Assembly (NCBI GenBank): GCA_003260075.1
Contig: QLIY01000812.1
Location: 1-64,000 of the forward strand
Length of the DNA stretch: 64,000 nt
Reading direction: 5' to 3'
DNA from: Phallusia mammillata
Lineage: Eukaryota; Chordata; Ascidiacea; Phlebobranchia; Ascidiidae
The position numbers and the translations under genes are program-made. The notes under the pieces are model-generated. The model made no database searches. It was not told the DNA's origin and saw only the letters and a program-made list of their open reading frames with translations. Shown here one piece after another: positions 10,020 to 20,948 of this stretch (positions within the stretch are counted from its first letter, which is position 1; every line of letters starts with the position of its first letter).

Positions 10020-12349
10020 TCCACATTCATTGTCACGATTGATTAATTACAAACCGCCATTATTTACAAAACCGCACAACTGTTTCACCTGATGCAATTA
10101 CGTTTAATGTCAACTATTTGGAATAAAATATTCATATTGACATAGGTATTTTTTGAACACATAACTCATAGAAAATGACTGTTAGCAGCAAATTGTGTTT
10201 TCAGAAAACTTTCTGAACAATGAGAGCAACAACTTTAAAGTTGATTCGCAGGTTTAAACGTTTGTTTACAGAGGGATTATGGCTGTTATCAAACAAATAA
10301 TTATTTGGAACTTTATCGAATAACTTTTTTCCTATTCAGTATACCTCGATGTTGGTGCAAAATCAATTTAATTAAACACATTGGTGTGTTTCAGTGACAT
10401 GAGATCCTTAAAAGCAACAAATCGCATTGCCGTTTAACAGGCGACACTATTTATTGCTGTAGGCAAAACACATTCCACGATTTTCTGGCACATGATATTC
10501 TGATAAACGTACTAAATTTAAAATGCTGTACGCACTCGGTATGCTTTCACTGTATTTATATTGGTAAATAACTTACCTAGCACACAACAACTTGCAGTTT
10601 AATTGTTTATTCCCGGATCCACTATTGTGTACGCTTTAAAGTAAATTAACAGAGGATAACATCGGTGGGACTCACTAATCCATGAACAAACCCTTTCCCA
10701 ATACAATTAAGTGACAAGACAAGAATATACAATATGATACACATTTTCTGTAGCATTTTCACAAAAGGTGCACTGGTCAGAGTCAGTTTTTCCGAAGGAG
10801 TGCAATATTTAGTTGCTCACGATGGCGTTTAGATTTTGAGTTTTATGTTTTGTGCTATGTTTGTTGCTTCAAGGTACACGTGAACAAAATATAAAACAAT
10901 ATAATCATCATAACACATCAGATATTGTAGTTCATTTCGTGCCAGTACAAATACCAATCAAGGATAATGTGCTTTCGGTTCAAGGATAGGCGCAATTAAG
11001 TTTCGATAATGAGCTTCAACTTGATAACAGTTTTACTTTTCCTAAAGGTTCGTATTCCGTGAGTCTGAATTTTGCATGTACTTTTTTTGCCTGAAGGGAT
11101 AAGAATCAAATAGATTTTGAAGTGACCTCAAGCCGTTGCCAAGACAACTAATCTGATACTAATTCCTGTAACAGTATATGTGCTCATGCCAAGTCGGTTG
11201 CGTAAGTGAAATAAATATAGTTCTATTGCACGTAAATTGGATTGCCAGAAACTTTTTTGACGAATAAATTTTAGTGAGATATCTAGAAAGTGTTGGTAAC
11301 GCCTAAAAGGTATGTACCGTTTTTTAAAAAACAAGCTTAAACAACAAGCTTAATATCTAAAACGGCTTTGAAAATTATGTGAAAATTTCTATCAGGTATG
11401 TACACACGTAAATTAAATAAAATGGCCCCAGATAACGATTATTTTAACGTTGGTTTCCTTTTTTGAATATCATACAACGCTGAGGCAATATCCTAAAGCG
11501 AAAATAATTGCACAATAATAAAACGATGATGTGTGGAGCAGAATTTATAATTCCAAATTACTGATGAAACTTAAAATCTTCGTGCAGCATCCGGTATGTG
11601 GTTTGAAAGTGATGTGACGATATAGGACGTAGTGTTTTCGGTTAAAGCGTCATTAGGTTTCAATCATTGAACTTTCACGTTTGTTACGTAATCATTGATA
11701 ATGAAATCTTTTGATTTATATCCACTTTCACTGCCATGATTGATAAAATACAAACCGTAAATATTTCCCCCCATATTTAACCAGTTACAGCAGTAATGTT
11801 TATGTCAACCAGTGGATACAATATCCATAATTATAGGTATTCGTTTGAACAGACATTTACACTTTTGAACAACTTGCGCGCAAGCCAATAACTGTGAGCA
11901 GCAAGACAGTTGATTCGCAGCTTTAAACTTTCGTTGACTGAGGATATTAGGAAAAGCTTTTACATTTGGGTTTGGAGTTGATCATAAACTAAAGTCACAA
12001 ATTGCACATTAGATCAGCATTAAACTCACTGGCAATGTTTTATAAATTTTCTCAGACAGTTAAATAATCACTTCTGTTACACATTTTTATTTTCTGTAAC
12101 ACATTACACATTTCGGTTACACATTTTTGAATCATTTTCCTGTCACGATTATCCAAAAGCGGACTAATTACAAAGTAAATGGTTTAGTTGCCTGTCTGCG
12201 ACCTATGTGAGTTTTTGTTGCTGTTTCACTTGCTTGCTGAGAAGAAGGAAATACTCAAGTCATAACGATTTCAGTTCGAAGAGTTATATTACATGCACTT
12301 TCTCAGTATGCAATAAATCATGAATTCAACTTTAAATAGAGGATTAAAC
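10020..12349. other. Duplicated intergenic DNA between lectins B and C
   Basis: No gene was recognised. The stretch is a patchwork of segments also present between lectins D and E (10976-11140 with 21176-21335; 11590-11760 with 21780-21930; 12185-12310 with 22455-22580) and in copy 1 (10430-10930 with 4550-5810). The site ttgctcac at 10813-10820 is the empty counterpart of the 4870-5352 transposon. Confidence 0.5.
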
Positions 12350-14164
12350 CTAAGCTGGCCATTTTCGTTCACACAAAGCGAAAAATTGTGCGGAACAAGA
12401 CAGATCATCCATTTTGTACTTGTAAAGATTTCCAACGTAGGCACAATCAACATTGGATCCTCCACCAATGTTGTTTGGTTCACCACGTGAAAAATCTGTA
12501 TTCTCATCGGTTTTGGCAATTCCGTCCACCCATTTCCAGCTTTCCTCTTGTTCAATGTCGCTTAATCCAATCCAGTAGCTGTGCGTTCCCACAGGTCGTA
12601 TAAGGAGATCGATGATTTTCCTGTAACAATATAGCATTTTAGTGCCGAAAATGATTATTTGGGCGTAAACATTTGTTACAAGTGAAACATGTGAAAGACC
12701 AGATTCCACTTACTGTCGAATAACTTGATCTCTCATTCCTTCGGTAACCAAATCTCCTCCAATCGATTGACAATAAGTTCTTGCCTCCTGCCAGGTGCTC
12801 CCGACATCTCGCAAGTGGTACTGCTTCAAAATCGGTTTTCACAAATGATCTACGAACATATATGTCACTACCACCCGTTCTGAGCAACTGACATTTCAAG
12901 CTACCATTTAAGGCAACTTTAGCCGATATTTTGACATCTTTACTACAAAATAAAAAACTTAAACTTACCGCATATAGTTTGAATACTGTTTGATGTTGCT
13001 GCATCTGGACTTCCAGGTGCTCCAGGAGGACCTTGACGTCCATCTAATCCAGCAACACCGGGAGGACCCCTTTTACCTGGTGGACCTCTTATTGGCAAAC
13101 TTGAATTTTATTACTACTTCAGACGACAGTCCGAAGACTGAAAACAGTCCTTTGTCGTGTCACCATACGAGAAATAAACGTATTTTCAGATAAAGGGTAG
13201 TCGATAATAATAGTAAACAAAAGAGGAAAAGCGAACGAAAGAGGTTAAATGTCAATAGATCGGCAGCAGAAATCAAAATCTATTGCACGCATGCAGATAT
13301 TTGTGAACGGCATGGAATAATGACAGTGTGTGAGCGTCTGTTAAATCAGGATGACCAAATAGCATGAAACGAATAATTGCACCAGGAGAAAGACTGGAAA
13401 GAAATGATGCGTTGAACTTAGCGTTTTCTGTCAGAATATTCGAAACAGTAGAGAACAAAATTGTGCGAGGACGAACCAATAGTGGACAGTTAAGAAACAA
13501 ATGTTGCGTGGTTTCTACGGCCTGACATGCACAAGGGCGAAAGTGCCTGGGATTGATATAGAACTTTGTGAAATTGAACGAGAGAGTGAACGTTGCGACG
13601 AACACGGAGGGTTGTCAAACCAAGGTCCTGTAATATTTTATCATATGAGGTGGTCCTCATACACCCTAAAATTAGTTTAGCCGATTGGTGTTGCACATTT
13701 TCTAGTACTTCACAGTCAGAGAGGTTACAGTTATCGAATAAAATATCGCCATATTCAAGTGTAGGAAGAACGCAGGACCTATAAAGGGTAAGGATGATAT
13801 GCCGGGAGACTGTGTTAGATATTTTGCGCAATCGGTTAACTTGGATTTGTGCTTTGTGGCATATGTAGCGAATGTGGTCGTGCCAAGAAAGTGTTGGTGT
13901 AAATATAAGGCCGAGATATGTGTGTGCACGGGTTTCAGGCAAAGCTACACCTTTGAAAAAAAATTGAGGAAGATTGAAACTTTTACAAAGCGATAGTACT
14001 TTAGATTTGGAGGAAACGAAACTTGAATTTGCAGGTGAAGATTTCCAAAACGATCGTGCAGACTTACATACAAGCAACTCGTCTGTTTGGCAAGAGTTTG
14101 AAGCAACCTGACAGACGAACACAAGCAACACAAACCACATAAGTTTACTTGTTTGTTTCAGCAT
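12350..14164 (-). pseudogene. Broken collectin-like C-type lectin C
   Basis: The exons correspond one to one with intact lectin E. Exon 1 is split into 14164-14019 and 13109-12969, exon 2 is 12849-12714 and exon 3 is 12620-12350. Exon 1 encodes a signal peptide, LLVCKS and a collagen-like run (GPPGKRGPPGVAGLDG). Exon 3 encodes the lectin half with WIGLSD and GEPNN. Two lesions are visible. A 909-bp 5'-truncated LINE interrupts exon 1 just before the collagen triplets. In exon 2 the fourth codon, TGG in lectin E, is TGA here. Exons 2 and 3 have the same lengths as in E (136 and 271 nt), so decay is recent or the 3' half has been under constraint. A working protein is not expected. Confidence 0.85.
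13110..14018 (-). mobile_element. 5'-truncated non-LTR retrotransposon in lectin C exon 1
   Basis: On the minus strand it encodes the C-terminal part of a reverse transcriptase of non-LTR type. Motifs include YLGLIFTPTLSW, LYRSCVLPTLEYGD and a C-x-C...H...C tail (FRPCACQAVETTQHLFLNC). The frame shifts near 13550, so it is dead. The 12-bp target duplication aaacttgaattt is perfect (13098-13109 and 14019-14030), and lectin E has the uninterrupted site. The clade (jockey/CR1/I-like) is a guess from the tail motif. Confidence 0.85.
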
Positions 14165-14248
14165 TTTGAAGAAAACCCTACAGACACTGCAATCAACCGT
14201 TGTGCAAAACTTGCATTTCCATATGTTTGCTGGTTGCAAAAAAACCTG

Positions 14249-14253
<5 letters not shown>

Positions 14254-14324
<71 letters not shown>

Positions 14325-14424
14325 NGGTTTAAACCCTTGACGCTCCCGGGGACGAATCCCGATCAAGGATTTTTATGTCTGTATGTGGGTCAGGCGCGCC
14401 AGACCATTCGGCCAAGTTCCTGCC
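14254..14424 (-). mobile_element. tRNA-like SINE, copy 2, with long poly-A tail
   Basis: On the minus strand it starts GGCAGGAACTTGGCCGAATG, like the copy at 1581-1688, with A-box-like TGGCCGAATGG. It ends in a tail of about 70 A (written as T at 14254-14324, with one N at 14325). The target duplication cctgatgcctttttt is perfect at 14245-14259 and 14425-14439, and lectin E has a related empty site (catgccttttttcgg near 23610). The B box is degraded here (GGTTTAAACC). It lies just upstream of lectin C. Confidence 0.85.
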
Positions 14425-14439
14425 CCTGATGCCTTTTTT

Positions 14440-15170
14440 CGGTTGCACAACTTGCCTGGGCGCATGGGCGCCGACACGCGGGGGAAAGGGGGACAGCTCA
14501 CCGTCCGAGGAATTTCAAACAATGTGCTTTAGTAATTATCTGTGTCCTTTCAATCGCTATCAACTCTAAAACATTGGCAATACTTAAAGATTAATGCCAT
14601 TGACGTGGCGAAAAATACAATAACTCTAGAAGTTGCACTTGACCATTAATCTTGACAACAAAATCTCGTCACATAAACTTTCATATCAGTTAAATCTCGA
14701 TGTCACATTTTCATCACGACGTTCCCAGTCGCAATAAATTATTGCAATGTTGAGTGTTGCGCTTGCAAAAAACGGCTCTACCCAAAGGGCACCGACAACT
14801 TACTATACTCTACGTATCCCAGGGCTGCCACTATTTTATTGTGATTGTGACATACAATTTTATTGAATTTTTTTGTATTTGTCGATCATTCTTTGAAGGG
14901 CGTGCCGTAAAAGTAATATCCTTACAAAAGTATTGATACCCTCTATGGGTGAGTCTATTGATTTCTCTTCCATCAGCGACCAGTAAAGGTAGATTTGATA
15001 TTCACTGTAGTTTGTTTGCTGCGTGTTTTTGATGGTGATGTCACAATGCATTTTAATACAAATCACAATGCGTCATTTGTCGGGCTTGTCTGCGCTTTGA
15101 AAGCAAAATTTGCAGGTAGCAATTGACTTGTGCTTGGCCGAACCGAGCTAGAATTCACGCTCGCATAAGC
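14440..15170. other. Upstream flank of lectin C, no gene
   Basis: Bases 14440-14580 and 14640-14800 match the upstream flank of lectin E (23620-23750 and 24050-24165). The remainder shows no exon or element that could be supported. Confidence 0.45.
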
Positions 15171-15178
15171 CGTTAGAC

Positions 15179-15648
15179 CAGGGGTCACCAAACTACGGCA
15201 AACTCCGACGTCATTTCATCCGGCCATCGCGAGTGTTTGGTCCTAATATATATCTTGGAAAAACTAAAGCTTGAATTAAACCCCCCCCCCCGTAAAAGTA
15301 TTTCTGCAACAACATGTAGGACTAAGTTCACCTAATTTTGCAGAACGCACAAAAAGTTGTTAGTTTTTTCACAGACCAAACCAAAACTATCAATGCCTTC
15401 ATTATTGTGCGCGAACAAACGGCTTTCTATTGTTAATTGGGATGGAATAAATGAGTTTTGCCCGTAGAAGAGATTCAATAATTTTTAAATCAATTTTACT
15501 ATTTGACAGTAGCACGATCTGACTTTAATAAAGGTTGCACTTTTGTTGGTCCCGGAAAGACGCGCGTTAGGGCTTGCAACCTATGTGGCCCTCGCAAGAT
15601 ATTTTTAATGTTATCCGGCCCGCAGTGAAAAAAGTTTGGTGATCCCTG
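15179..15648. mobile_element. hAT-type non-autonomous element (470 bp)
   Basis: The ends are CAGGGGTCACCAAAC and GTTTGGTGATCCCTG. The perfect 8-bp target duplication cgttagac lies at 15171-15178 and 15649-15656. An internal poly-C run lies near 15281-15290. No transposase is encoded. Confidence 0.88.
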
Positions 15649-16289
15649 CGTTAGACAATCACTACAAAACCGTACCATGCAACGGGCAAGTCATAAACGG
15701 TTTTTGTGACATCACAATTGAACGTGTGATTTGTTTACTGCTGACGTACAGAAGTAGGGTCCCCAAGAACAAAAGTGTCTGTTTTCAAAAACATCAAATA
15801 GTGTTAACAATCTCAATTTGTTACATAAAAAACGTTGGTGTTTCACTTGGCGTTGGCTCTCTTTACGTGTTATGCAGAAAGGACCTATACATCTTAAGTA
15901 CGGCCCTGGGGGCTAAAACGGGGGCCTTAAAAAAGTAAAAGCATGGAATTGGAAATGTTTCTAACGTCACAATACACCAAGCGTTAACGTGAGATGCTTG
16001 CTGAACAAAACAACAAAACAATTGTAGTTTCGGCCCATCACGTGTACCAAGCTAAAAGCAAAGAGCACTGCATGTAGTTAGTGGTATCATGTTGAATTAA
16101 CCTTTAGAATATTTACGATTAAGTGCTAAAACATAGCTTGTTTAACATTCGGCTCTTAATTATGGCATTGATATTGTTTGCGAAATAAAATCGTGTTGAT
16201 TTTTGTCAGTTTTGAGGGGGGCGTTTATAAATTACGAATACACAAAAGGGGCGGTGCAAGAAAAAAGGTTGAGAAACACTGATTTAGAC

Positions 16290-16604
16290 CATGGGTGGGC
16301 AACCTTTTTGCATGCGCGGGCCAAAAAGTAGTGATATATTGCCGCGGCGGGCCGCAACGATGATCATGCAACAACATAGCAGTGCTAGGCAAAGTCAAAC
16401 ACACAATGATTTTGTCTTTGTACGTAACAATGCCTCTTTTTAGTAATAAACGAATAACTGTCAACGTTTAATGTAACAACCCTTTGGTATAAAAATGGGA
16501 TTTAACACATACATTTCGTCCGGCCGATCAAAATAAAATACGAGTCGCGGGCCGCTCAAAAGTTGCTCGCGGGTCGGACGCGGGCCGTAGGTTGACCACC
16601 CCTG
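16290..16604. mobile_element. hAT-type MITE family 1, copy 1 (315 bp)
   Basis: The ends are CATGGGTGGGCAACC and GGTTGACCACCCCTG, with a perfect 8-bp target duplication atttagac at 16282-16289 and 16605-16612. The interior (gcatgcgcgggccaaaaag, ccggccgatcaaaataaaa) is shared with the copy at 31672-31949 in the transketolase gene. Confidence 0.88.
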
Positions 16605-16728
16605 ATTTAGACAGATATACTATCGAAAGTCATTTCGTCGGCAAATTCTGAAACTGACGAGCAATATCTTGCTAAAAGCTAAAGTACTTGCCCTCAGGTA
16701 TCTCTGTGCCAATTTATAGCTTATAGGG

Positions 16729-16765
16729 CAGGGTGGGCAACCTACGGCCCGCGGGCCGCATCCGG
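16729..16765. mobile_element. hAT-type left-end fragment
   Basis: CAGGGTGGGCAACCTACGG followed by GCCCGCGGGCCGCATCCGG is a left end of the hAT type. It stops where LINE sequence begins, and no right end was found. Confidence 0.5.
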
Positions 16766-17134
16766 GTCATCAGTTCCAAATAAACATAAGATAGCATGAG
16801 GTCTAACATCAATTAACAGTTTGCTGGGAATCCACGCAGTAACATTTTCCCAATACTTTGCAGTTACAGTGCATGAACAAAATAGATGTAAAAGGGTTTC
16901 TGGGAAATCTTGACAGAAAACGCATTGTTGTGATGGTACTATGCCAACTGTATATAATTTATCATTAGTTATCATGGCTCTTAAATTCAATTTCATTTGG
17001 AAAGGCTCTTAATTTTGTTTCTATCGTACAAATATAGTTATTAATGTATATGTGTCCCCAGTTTGGTATGTTCGTTCCCAAATCCCTTTCCCACATTTCC
17101 TGTTGGTGTAGTGGTGATTCTGTTGTGTAATCTG

Positions 17135-17282
17135 CAGTGGCGGCTCGTGCCTAAAATTTCTGGGGGTGCTGCTCCAATTTTTAGCCTTTATTGGACAAAT
17201 ATAAGTTGCCAATATATAGAAAAGCCACATTTCTAGTCATTGTTTGTGTAGAAAAACAACTAATACAAATCTTAATTAGCAA

Positions 17283-17325
<43 letters not shown>

Positions 17326-18810
17326 CACAGCGACGGGCCAAACTCAATAACATGCAGTAATAATGTGGCACACAAAAAAGAAAAAAATTATTAATAAATG
17401 AGTCGAAAAAGGTCGAAGTATTTCAATTGGACAACATTTAAGTAAAACTGGTTATAACAATGACTACTAACTAACACACTTGCTATTCAGTCATTAATAT
17501 GGTCATGTATCATTTAAGTACCTTATAGCCACAGTCAGCATTTTCAACATATTCCATTACACGTCACAGATTATAATTGCCACACAAAAAAAAGCCATAC
17601 AGCTTTTTATNNNNNNNNNNNNNNNNNNNNNNNNNNNNNNNNNNNNNNNNNNNNNNNNNNNNNNNNNNNNNNNNNNNNNNNNNNNNNNNNNNNNNNNNNN
17701 NNNNNNNNNNNNNNNNNNNNNNNNNNNNNNNNNNNNNNNNNNNNNNNNNNNNNNNNNNNNNNNNNNNNNNNNNNNNNNNNNNNNNNNNNNNNNNNNNNNN
17801 NNNNNNNNNNNNNNNNNNNNNNNNNNNNNNNNNNNNNNNNNNNNNNNNNNNNNNNNNNNNNNNNNNNNNNNNNNNNNNNNNNNNNNNNNNNNNNNNNNNN
17901 NNNNNNNNNNNNNNNNNNNNNNNNNNNNNNNNNNNNNNNNNNNNNNNNNNNNNNNNNNNNNNNNNNNNNNNNNNNNNNNNNNNNNNNNNNNNNNNNNNNN
18001 NNNNNNNNNNNNNNNNNNNNNNNNNNNNNNNNNNNNNNNNNNNNNNNNNNNNNNNNNNNNNNNNNNNNNNNNNNNNNNNNNNNNNNNNNNNNNNNACTTC
18101 ACAGTGTGAGTAGTTCTTGTGGTTGCTTATTCCTGCATGACATATTTGGAATAGAAGATGTTTTATCCCAGTTTTCTTAACTTTTTATTTAGGTTTTCAT
18201 GAGAAATGTTAATCGTGACTTTTCAAATTGTTAGATGACCTTTCTCTTTTTCAAGGTGGTAGATACACTCTCCAATTCAATGATAACTGCAAAAACTGAA
18301 GCCAACTTACAGTCATCTTAAAAATTCACGACTAACCTTCAAACAAATAAATTAAAACACGGCAAAAAATGTTTAACTGTACTCACTGTCGAACTTAGAA
18401 TATAGCAAACGGGTTTGGTTTTGGAGCACAATATAGACCCGGAACAGACAACACAACTACAGCGGCCGGTTCACACGCTGCGTGATTGGTGGAGCTGCGC
18501 GAGCCGCAGCACCCTGTCGCCTATTTCGCCCGGCATGTAGCTTTCCCAAGTGCGCATGCGCACAAGTGCAAAACGTCATGAAACGTCACGATTCGTCATG
18601 AAACTGGAGCTGCAGTTCCACCATAGATAACATATTAATGCCATCTTTTTTTAAAAAAAAATGAAAAAATGCCGATCAAGGCGAAAATTATACTTAGGAA
18701 TAAAAAAATAAGTATCATGAAAGTTATCTGTATTGTTGTGGTAGGAATATTAGGTGAAAATATCTAGGGGGTGCTGCAGCTCCGCAGCACCCTAGCACGA
18801 GCCGCCCCTG
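17135..18810. mobile_element. hAT-type element (about 1.68 kb) inserted in a LINE
   Basis: The ends are CAGTGGCGGCTCGTGC and GCACGAGCCGCCCCTG. The perfect 8-bp target duplication gtaatctg lies at 17127-17134 and 18811-18818. The subterminal sequence gggggtgctgc is repeated at both ends. The interior holds a 41-base poly-C run (17284-17324) and an assembly gap of 485 N (17611-18095), so a transposase can neither be shown nor excluded; none is visible in the sequenced part. Confidence 0.85.
17611..18095. other. Assembly gap (485 N)
   Basis: A run of N inside the 1.68-kb hAT element. Its true length is unknown. Confidence 0.99.
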
Positions 18811-19159
18811 GTAATCTGTTACGTGTAGGTAGGCTTGTTTTACCTCGCTAAATTTGGCAGTTGTGTTTAACCAAAATGGGGTCTTTTTAACGTTTTCTTT
18901 GCTGGCATGTTTGTCCCGTACATCCCAATTCGCTGGGATGGCAGAAACCAATCTAATAAATTCAATTCGTGTGAGTAGCTCTACCTATTAAAACGGCCTT
19001 ATTGCCCTTTTGCGCCATCTATCGGTATTACCAACCGTTTTAATAAGGTATATTGTTGGGATTAATGAGGTGTAGTGTTCCAGTTGTAGAAATGTTTTTG
19101 AAAAATTTCTGAAATTGTGCGGATGTATTGAGCACACGAACGTAGTAACGAATACCGTC

Positions 19160-19510
19160 ACGGTCACTGACAAGGGGTAGAGCTAATAACACCATAACTC
19201 ACGTCAGCCGCACATTTAGCTAATTTTCGATAGGTGGCACAGGAGCTAAATTATTTATTTAGCGGCTAAAGGAGGGTAGCGTTGGGAAGTAAGGTTTTGA
19301 ACTTTTTTATTAGGAGCTAAATTTTAGAGTTAGTTTCATCGAAATTTTACTGATAATAGGCTACCTAACCCCAACCCTAATAGCCCTAACCGTCAGCATA
19401 TTTGGAGATATACCGTTTTCAGTAAGATTTGTGCTCTTTGCGCCACCTATCAAAAATTAGCTAAATGTGCGGCTGACGTGAGGTGTGATGTTAGCAGAAT
19501 TTACTTTTTA
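19160..19510. mobile_element. Long-inverted-repeat MITE related to the P-like element
   Basis: Bases about 19200-19240 and 19440-19480 are near-perfect inverted repeats (CACGTCAGCCGCACATTTAG and its inverse), and weaker similarity extends outward. The middle (ccctaatagccctaaccgtc, tttggagatata) and the outer gtagagctaataacaccata recur near the right end of the 25788-28572 element (28340-28540). It is therefore probably a non-autonomous relative. Exact ends and a target duplication were not resolved. Confidence 0.6.
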
Positions 19511-20054
19511 AAAAATGGGAAAATGCTGACGCTTAAGACTATTTAAGTTGGAGTGAGGTTTTGTAAATGACGTTGTGACTGACGTGAAAACGTACTTCCT
19601 AACATAAAACGTATTTTCTAACCATGTCCTACTTCATCTGATTTTTAACAACTTATCGGCATTTATCAATTGTTTTCGGATGTAAGTTATAATGTTAGTA
19701 GTTGTACTGATTTCATATAATCTAAAACGTTTGCAAATTATATCATTTAAAGTCCAATTGTTTCCATCTTCTGTTAGTGGTACGCCTACCATGGTTTGGA
19801 AACTGCATGCTGTCTGAAAGGTTGACATTGTATACTACAATAGTTTTTCAAGACAAAAAATGATTTTAAAAATTTAAGATTGTGATCATATAAATATTCG
19901 ATTTTAAGGTTTGTTTGATTTGTTGCACAAAAATGGCCCGAAGCAAACGTTAACACTGAAATATTTACCAAAAATAATCCAAAAGCACCAAAAATTTTAG
20001 GTGTGAAAAGACATCAAAATAATACAAATATACTTTAATCAATTTAAGTTGTGA

Positions 20055-20948
20055 TTATGGTGCAACTCTTTCGCAAATCGCACGCTGTGGTCGGCTGCAA
20101 GCATGATCATCCATTTGATAATTGTAATGGTGACCAATATGCCCACAGTCAACATTTCCTGCGCCTAAATTATTGGGCTCATGTTGAGCGAAATCCGTAT
20201 TCTGATTGTTCGACGCCACACCGTCAATCCATTTCCAAGTTCCCTCTCTTTCCACATCGCTCAGACCTATCCACTAATACTCAGGACCTGCTGGTTTCAC
20301 AAAATTCTCTATGATGTATCTGGAAGAAACAATCCTTACGTATGATGAATTTTACCGTTAAACTATTTTACCCAGGTTACAATGGTGCAAAAAAGATGAC
20401 TCTTTCAGTTTTAAATCTGCAATAGCAATTAAAATTTCAAAAAAGCATTTGTTTGTAAATTAGTGGTAGCAATAATTTGTTAGTTTCTATAGACTATGCT
20501 TTCATTGTCTTGTCCGAAAAAAAATTGATTTGGTGATTTACATATTTCAAGCTCATACTTGCGTGTTTCTGGGTCTCTCATTCCACTTGTCACCAAATCA
20601 CCACCAATAGATTGACAATATGTTCTGGCTTCCTGCCATGAACTAAGAGTGGTACGGACGTGGTATTGCTTCAGAATTGGTTTCCAAACAGGCCCTTGAA
20701 CAACAAACAATCGTTTAAAGTTGTTTTGCGATTTAAAATCAAATTTATTTGTACCCGATAAATCATCAAGTCTGCTTTCAACAGTTTTCATTCGCGTGTC
20801 ATTCGTCATTTTTCTGAAACAATGGCAAGCAGCCCGATCTGTCAGCTGGGACAGATTTACAAACCAGCAGATTTTCCTTTTCTCCCTGACACATCACCGA
20901 AGATACGAGGCAACAAACAATACACAACCAAGTTTCTACAGCATTCAT
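20055..20948 (-). pseudogene. Broken short C-type lectin D
   Basis: Exons match lectins A and B: 20948-20755, 20694-20559 and 20319-20055. Exon 1 has the signal peptide and LLVCKS. After the codons for GCLPLFQKND the frame runs into TGA because of a 19-nt stretch that A reads through and B lacks. In exon 3 the tyrosine codon before WIGLSD, TAC or TAT in A and B, is TAG. The third exon is 6 nt shorter than in A. The TATA box found upstream of A and B is also damaged. The lectin core (EPNN, VDC, HAC, AIC) is otherwise kept. An intron that removes the 19-nt stretch could rescue exon 1 (it ends in TTTCAG), but not the TAG. Confidence 0.8.

Larger units (their letters stand above)
7300..14820 (-). 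repeat. Lectin-cluster segmental copy 2
   Basis: It contains lectin B, a long flank (9070-12289) and the broken collectin-like lectin C. Bases 7300-8170 match the 3' flank of lectins A and D. Bases 10976-11760 match 21176-21930 between lectins D and E. Bases 14430-14800 match 23600-24165. Bases 10430-10930 instead match copy 1 (4550-5810), so the copies have exchanged or lost pieces since duplication. Confidence 0.7.
16766..18965 (-). mobile_element. L1/Tx1-like LINE fragment, split by a hAT element
   Basis: On the minus strand two pieces (18965-18819 and 17134-16766) read as the C-terminal part of an L1/Tx1-type ORF2 protein. The first has a frame with NWDVRDKHASKENVKKTPFW. The second reads ITNDKLYTVGIVPSQQCVFC and LLHLFCSC, the usual zinc-knuckle-like tail after reverse transcriptase. 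They are separated by the hAT element 17135-18810, so they are one insertion. It is truncated and non-functional, and of a different clade from the LINE in lectin C. Confidence 0.7.
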
